6,924 nucleotides of DNA from Clostridia bacterium. GTDB lineage: Bacteria > Bacillota_A > Clostridia > Christensenellales > Aristaeellaceae. Position numbers and translations under genes: made by a program. Location of the stretch: contig JAFRMB010000100.1 in assembly GCA_017430945.1 (NCBI GenBank), positions 1 through 6,924 of the forward strand, given 5' to 3'. Positions 5,800 through 6,924 of the stretch are shown piece after piece. The stretch's first letter is position 1. Every line of letters starts with the position of its first letter. The notes beneath the pieces are model-generated. The model had not been told where the DNA came from. It saw only the letters and a list, made by a program, of their open reading frames with translations, and ran no database searches.

Positions 5800-6675
5800 A
5801 TGCAATACTCTCGCGAAGTTGAGGAAATGGTGTGCGTCTGTAAGGGACCGCATCACGGTCCCGCACCCATCCCCGAGGAGGGCAAGTGGGTACAGGCCAA
5901 GGAAATCAAGGATATCTCCGGCTATACGCACGGCATCGGCTGGTGCGCTCCCCAGCAGGGCACCTGCAAGCTGAGCCTGAACGTGAAGGACGGCATCATC
6001 GAAGAGGCGCTGGTGGAGACCATCGGCTGCTCCGGCATGACCCACTCTGCAGCCATGGCCGCTGAGATCCTGCCCGGCAAGACCATCCTCGAGGCGATGA
6101 ACACCGACCTGGTATGCGACGCCATCAACACCGCCATGCGCGAGCTTTTCCTGCAGATCGTGTACGGCCGCACCCAGTCCGCCTTCTCCGACGACGGCCT
6201 GCGCATCGGCGCCGGACCGGAAACCCTGGAGGATCTCACCAGCCTGCTGGACGATTCCAGAGCGGTGGCAGAACTGACAGGATTTGATTTCCGGGACGGC
6301 AAGGTCAGCATGACGTTTCCCTTTGACGAGACACAGCCGGAGCGCTGGACAACCTACGCCAACCTGCTAAACCGGATTTACGACGCGGCGATGAAGGCCA
6401 CACGGGTTTTCCCGGAGCGGGTGGAGCCGGACGACCAGAACGAGAAGTACCTCGCGCACGTCTGGCTCCAGCGGCTGGGATACCACGGTGCGGATTTCAA
6501 AGCGGAGCGGAAAATCCTGCTGGGCCACCTGAAAGGCTACTGTGCTTTCGGAAGCGGCGACAAGATGCAGGCCCACAAGGAAAAGTACCCCGCCCTCCGG
6601 CGGGAGCACAGGCTGGCTGAACAGGAAGCGGCGGTGCTGGAGGTCATGGTTGAGGAGGCGAACACCAATGAGTAA
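5800..6675 (+). CDS. Chimeric ORF: NifU/IscU-like Fe-S scaffold N-part joined to a mobile-element protein C-part
   Basis: A single 291-residue frame with two unrelated parts. Residues 1 to about 139 match the Clostridia-type iron-sulfur cluster assembly scaffold: GPAPIPEEGKWVQAKEIKDI at 20-39, GWCAPQQGTCKL at 47-58, IGCSGMTHSAAM at 75-86 and LVCDAINTAM at 104-113. Cys49 or Cys56, Cys77 and Cys106 sit where IscU has its three cluster ligands. The family, as I recall it, runs to about 230 residues after the GAG motif; that tail is missing. From about residue 140 the protein resembles an accessory protein of Tn1549-like conjugative elements (FPFDETQPERW at 174-184, NEKYLAHVWLQRLGY at 214-228, LLGHLKGYCAF at 240-250), whose own N-terminus is missing. 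ATG 5800 is chosen because AGGAGG (5787-5792) lies 7 bases upstream. Cluster binding may survive, since the ligands are intact, but function is doubtful. It could be a true fusion, an insertion product or a misjoin. Confidence 0.75.
   Translation: MQYSREVEEMVCVCKGPHHGPAPIPEEGKWVQAKEIKDISGYTHGIGWCAPQQGTCKLSLNVKDGIIEEALVETIGCSGMTHSAAMAAEILPGKTILEAMNTDLVCDAINTAMRELFLQIVYGRTQSAFSDDGLRIGAGPETLEDLTSLLDDSRAVAELTGFDFRDGKVSMTFPFDETQPERWTTYANLLNRIYDAAMKATRVFPERVEPDDQNEKYLAHVWLQRLGYHGADFKAERKILLGHLKGYCAFGSGDKMQAHKEKYPALRREHRLAEQEAAVLEVMVEEANTNE
6205..6235. other. Probable recombination or assembly junction inside the scaffold ORF
   Basis: Scaffold similarity ends near the codons for GAG (residues 137-139, bases 6208-6216) and mobile-element-like sequence starts by about PETLEDL (residues 140-146). 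Arginine codons switch here: all four in 5800-6216 are CGC, while eight of eleven in 6217-6675 are CGG and only one is CGC. No long direct repeat, att-like core or terminal inverted repeat is visible at the seam. The exact base is uncertain by perhaps 20 bases. Confidence 0.65.
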
Positions 6676-6924
6676 GAGCATTCAGGAAGCCCTGCTGGAT
6701 TTGAAAGCCCGGCAGGAAGCCGGAGAGAAGATGCCCTGCCCGCGATGCGGACGGGACACCATGAAGCCGGATCTGCACACCAACGCGCTGAGCCGACATG
6801 CCGACGGCATCTACGTGTGCGACGACTGCGGCACAGCGGAAGCGATGCTGGACTTCATGCGGAACCCGCTCCCACTGGAGTGCTGGGCACAGTTCCGGGA
6901 AGGTGAAGCCACAGCGGATTTCAA
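6217..6924 (+). mobile_element. Segment resembling cargo of a Tn1549-like integrative conjugative element (partial)
   Basis: Two consecutive coding stretches, the C-part of the chimeric ORF and the overlapping zinc-ribbon gene, look like the small accessory proteins that sit together in Tn1549-type elements of gut Clostridia. Codon choice differs from the upstream genes, with many CGG and CGA arginine codons, GGA and CCG. No integrase, relaxase, terminal repeat or origin is visible, so mobility is inferred from remembered family context, and the element's extent beyond the window is unknown. Confidence 0.5.
6668..6924 (+). CDS. Small zinc-ribbon protein of mobile-element type, N-terminal 85 residues (cut by window end)
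   Basis: Function unknown. The N-terminus (residues 1-20) is a charged, probably helical segment beginning MSKSIQEALLDLKARQEAG. Two cysteine pairs follow, CPRC at 24-27 and CDDC at 51-54, with the 23-residue spacing expected of a zinc ribbon that would bind one Zn(II). After that comes a helix-like stretch, TAEAMLDFM, at 56-64. ATG 6668 overlaps the upstream stop by 8 bases, and AGGAGG at 6653-6658 lies 9 bases upstream, so the gene is real and translated with its neighbour. Similar short CxxC proteins are carried, often as a pair with the upstream family, by Tn1549-like conjugative elements, from memory of such regions. No stop codon is reached before the window ends. Confidence 0.75.
   Translation, partial: MSKSIQEALLDLKARQEAGEKMPCPRCGRDTMKPDLHTNALSRHADGIYVCDDCGTAEAMLDFMRNPLPLECWAQFREGEATADF

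Noticed and set aside
1..6924. CRISPR array, tRNA, rRNA or tandem repeats
   Set aside because: No regularly spaced repeats, tRNA-like folds or rRNA sequence were seen on reading both strands; coding density is high throughout.

Overview
This window looks like part of a G+C-rich Firmicutes genome, most likely a gut-type Clostridia relative. The clues are strong AGGAGG ribosome-binding sites, extended -10 (TGn-TATAAT) promoters, the ecfA1-ecfA2-ecfT-truA gene order typical of Firmicutes, and a NifU-like scaffold type that I associate with anaerobic Clostridia. The assignment is inferred from gene content only; no rRNA or other taxonomic marker is present.

Layout. (1) Positions 1-981, minus strand: the N-terminal 327 codons of phosphoglycerate kinase (pgk); the C-terminus lies outside the window. 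(2) Positions 982-1181: a divergent intergenic region with one extended -10 promoter for pgk and one for the opposite operon. (3) Positions 1182-5663, plus strand: a tightly packed six-gene run. It holds ecfA1, ecfA2 and ecfT (the energy-coupling module of a group II ECF vitamin/micronutrient transporter), truA (tRNA pseudouridine synthase), a YbaK/EbsC-type aminoacyl-tRNA deacylase and a HAD-IA phosphatase-like protein. Gaps are 15 bases or less, one junction is a 4-base GTGA overlap, and three of the six genes start with GTG or TTG. (4) Positions 5664-5799: a second intergenic region with its own promoter and leader. (5) Positions 5800-6675: an open reading frame whose first ~139 residues are a NifU/IscU-like Fe-S scaffold and whose last ~150 residues resemble a protein of Tn1549-type conjugative elements. 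(6) Positions 6668-6924: the start of a small zinc-ribbon protein of the same mobile-element type, cut by the window end.

How the genes work together: the ECF genes supply the shared ATPase and transmembrane motor that separate substrate-binding S subunits (none here) plug into. truA and ybaK both act on tRNA (modification and clearing of mischarged tRNA). pgk is glycolytic and separately transcribed.

The most notable point is the seam near position 6217. A housekeeping Fe-S scaffold appears to change, in frame, into mobile-element coding sequence with very different arginine codon use. It may be a real insertion or recombination junction that truncated the scaffold, a genuine gene fusion, or an assembly misjoin; the sequence alone cannot decide. 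I did not find a convincing new defence, CRISPR or RNA-based system.
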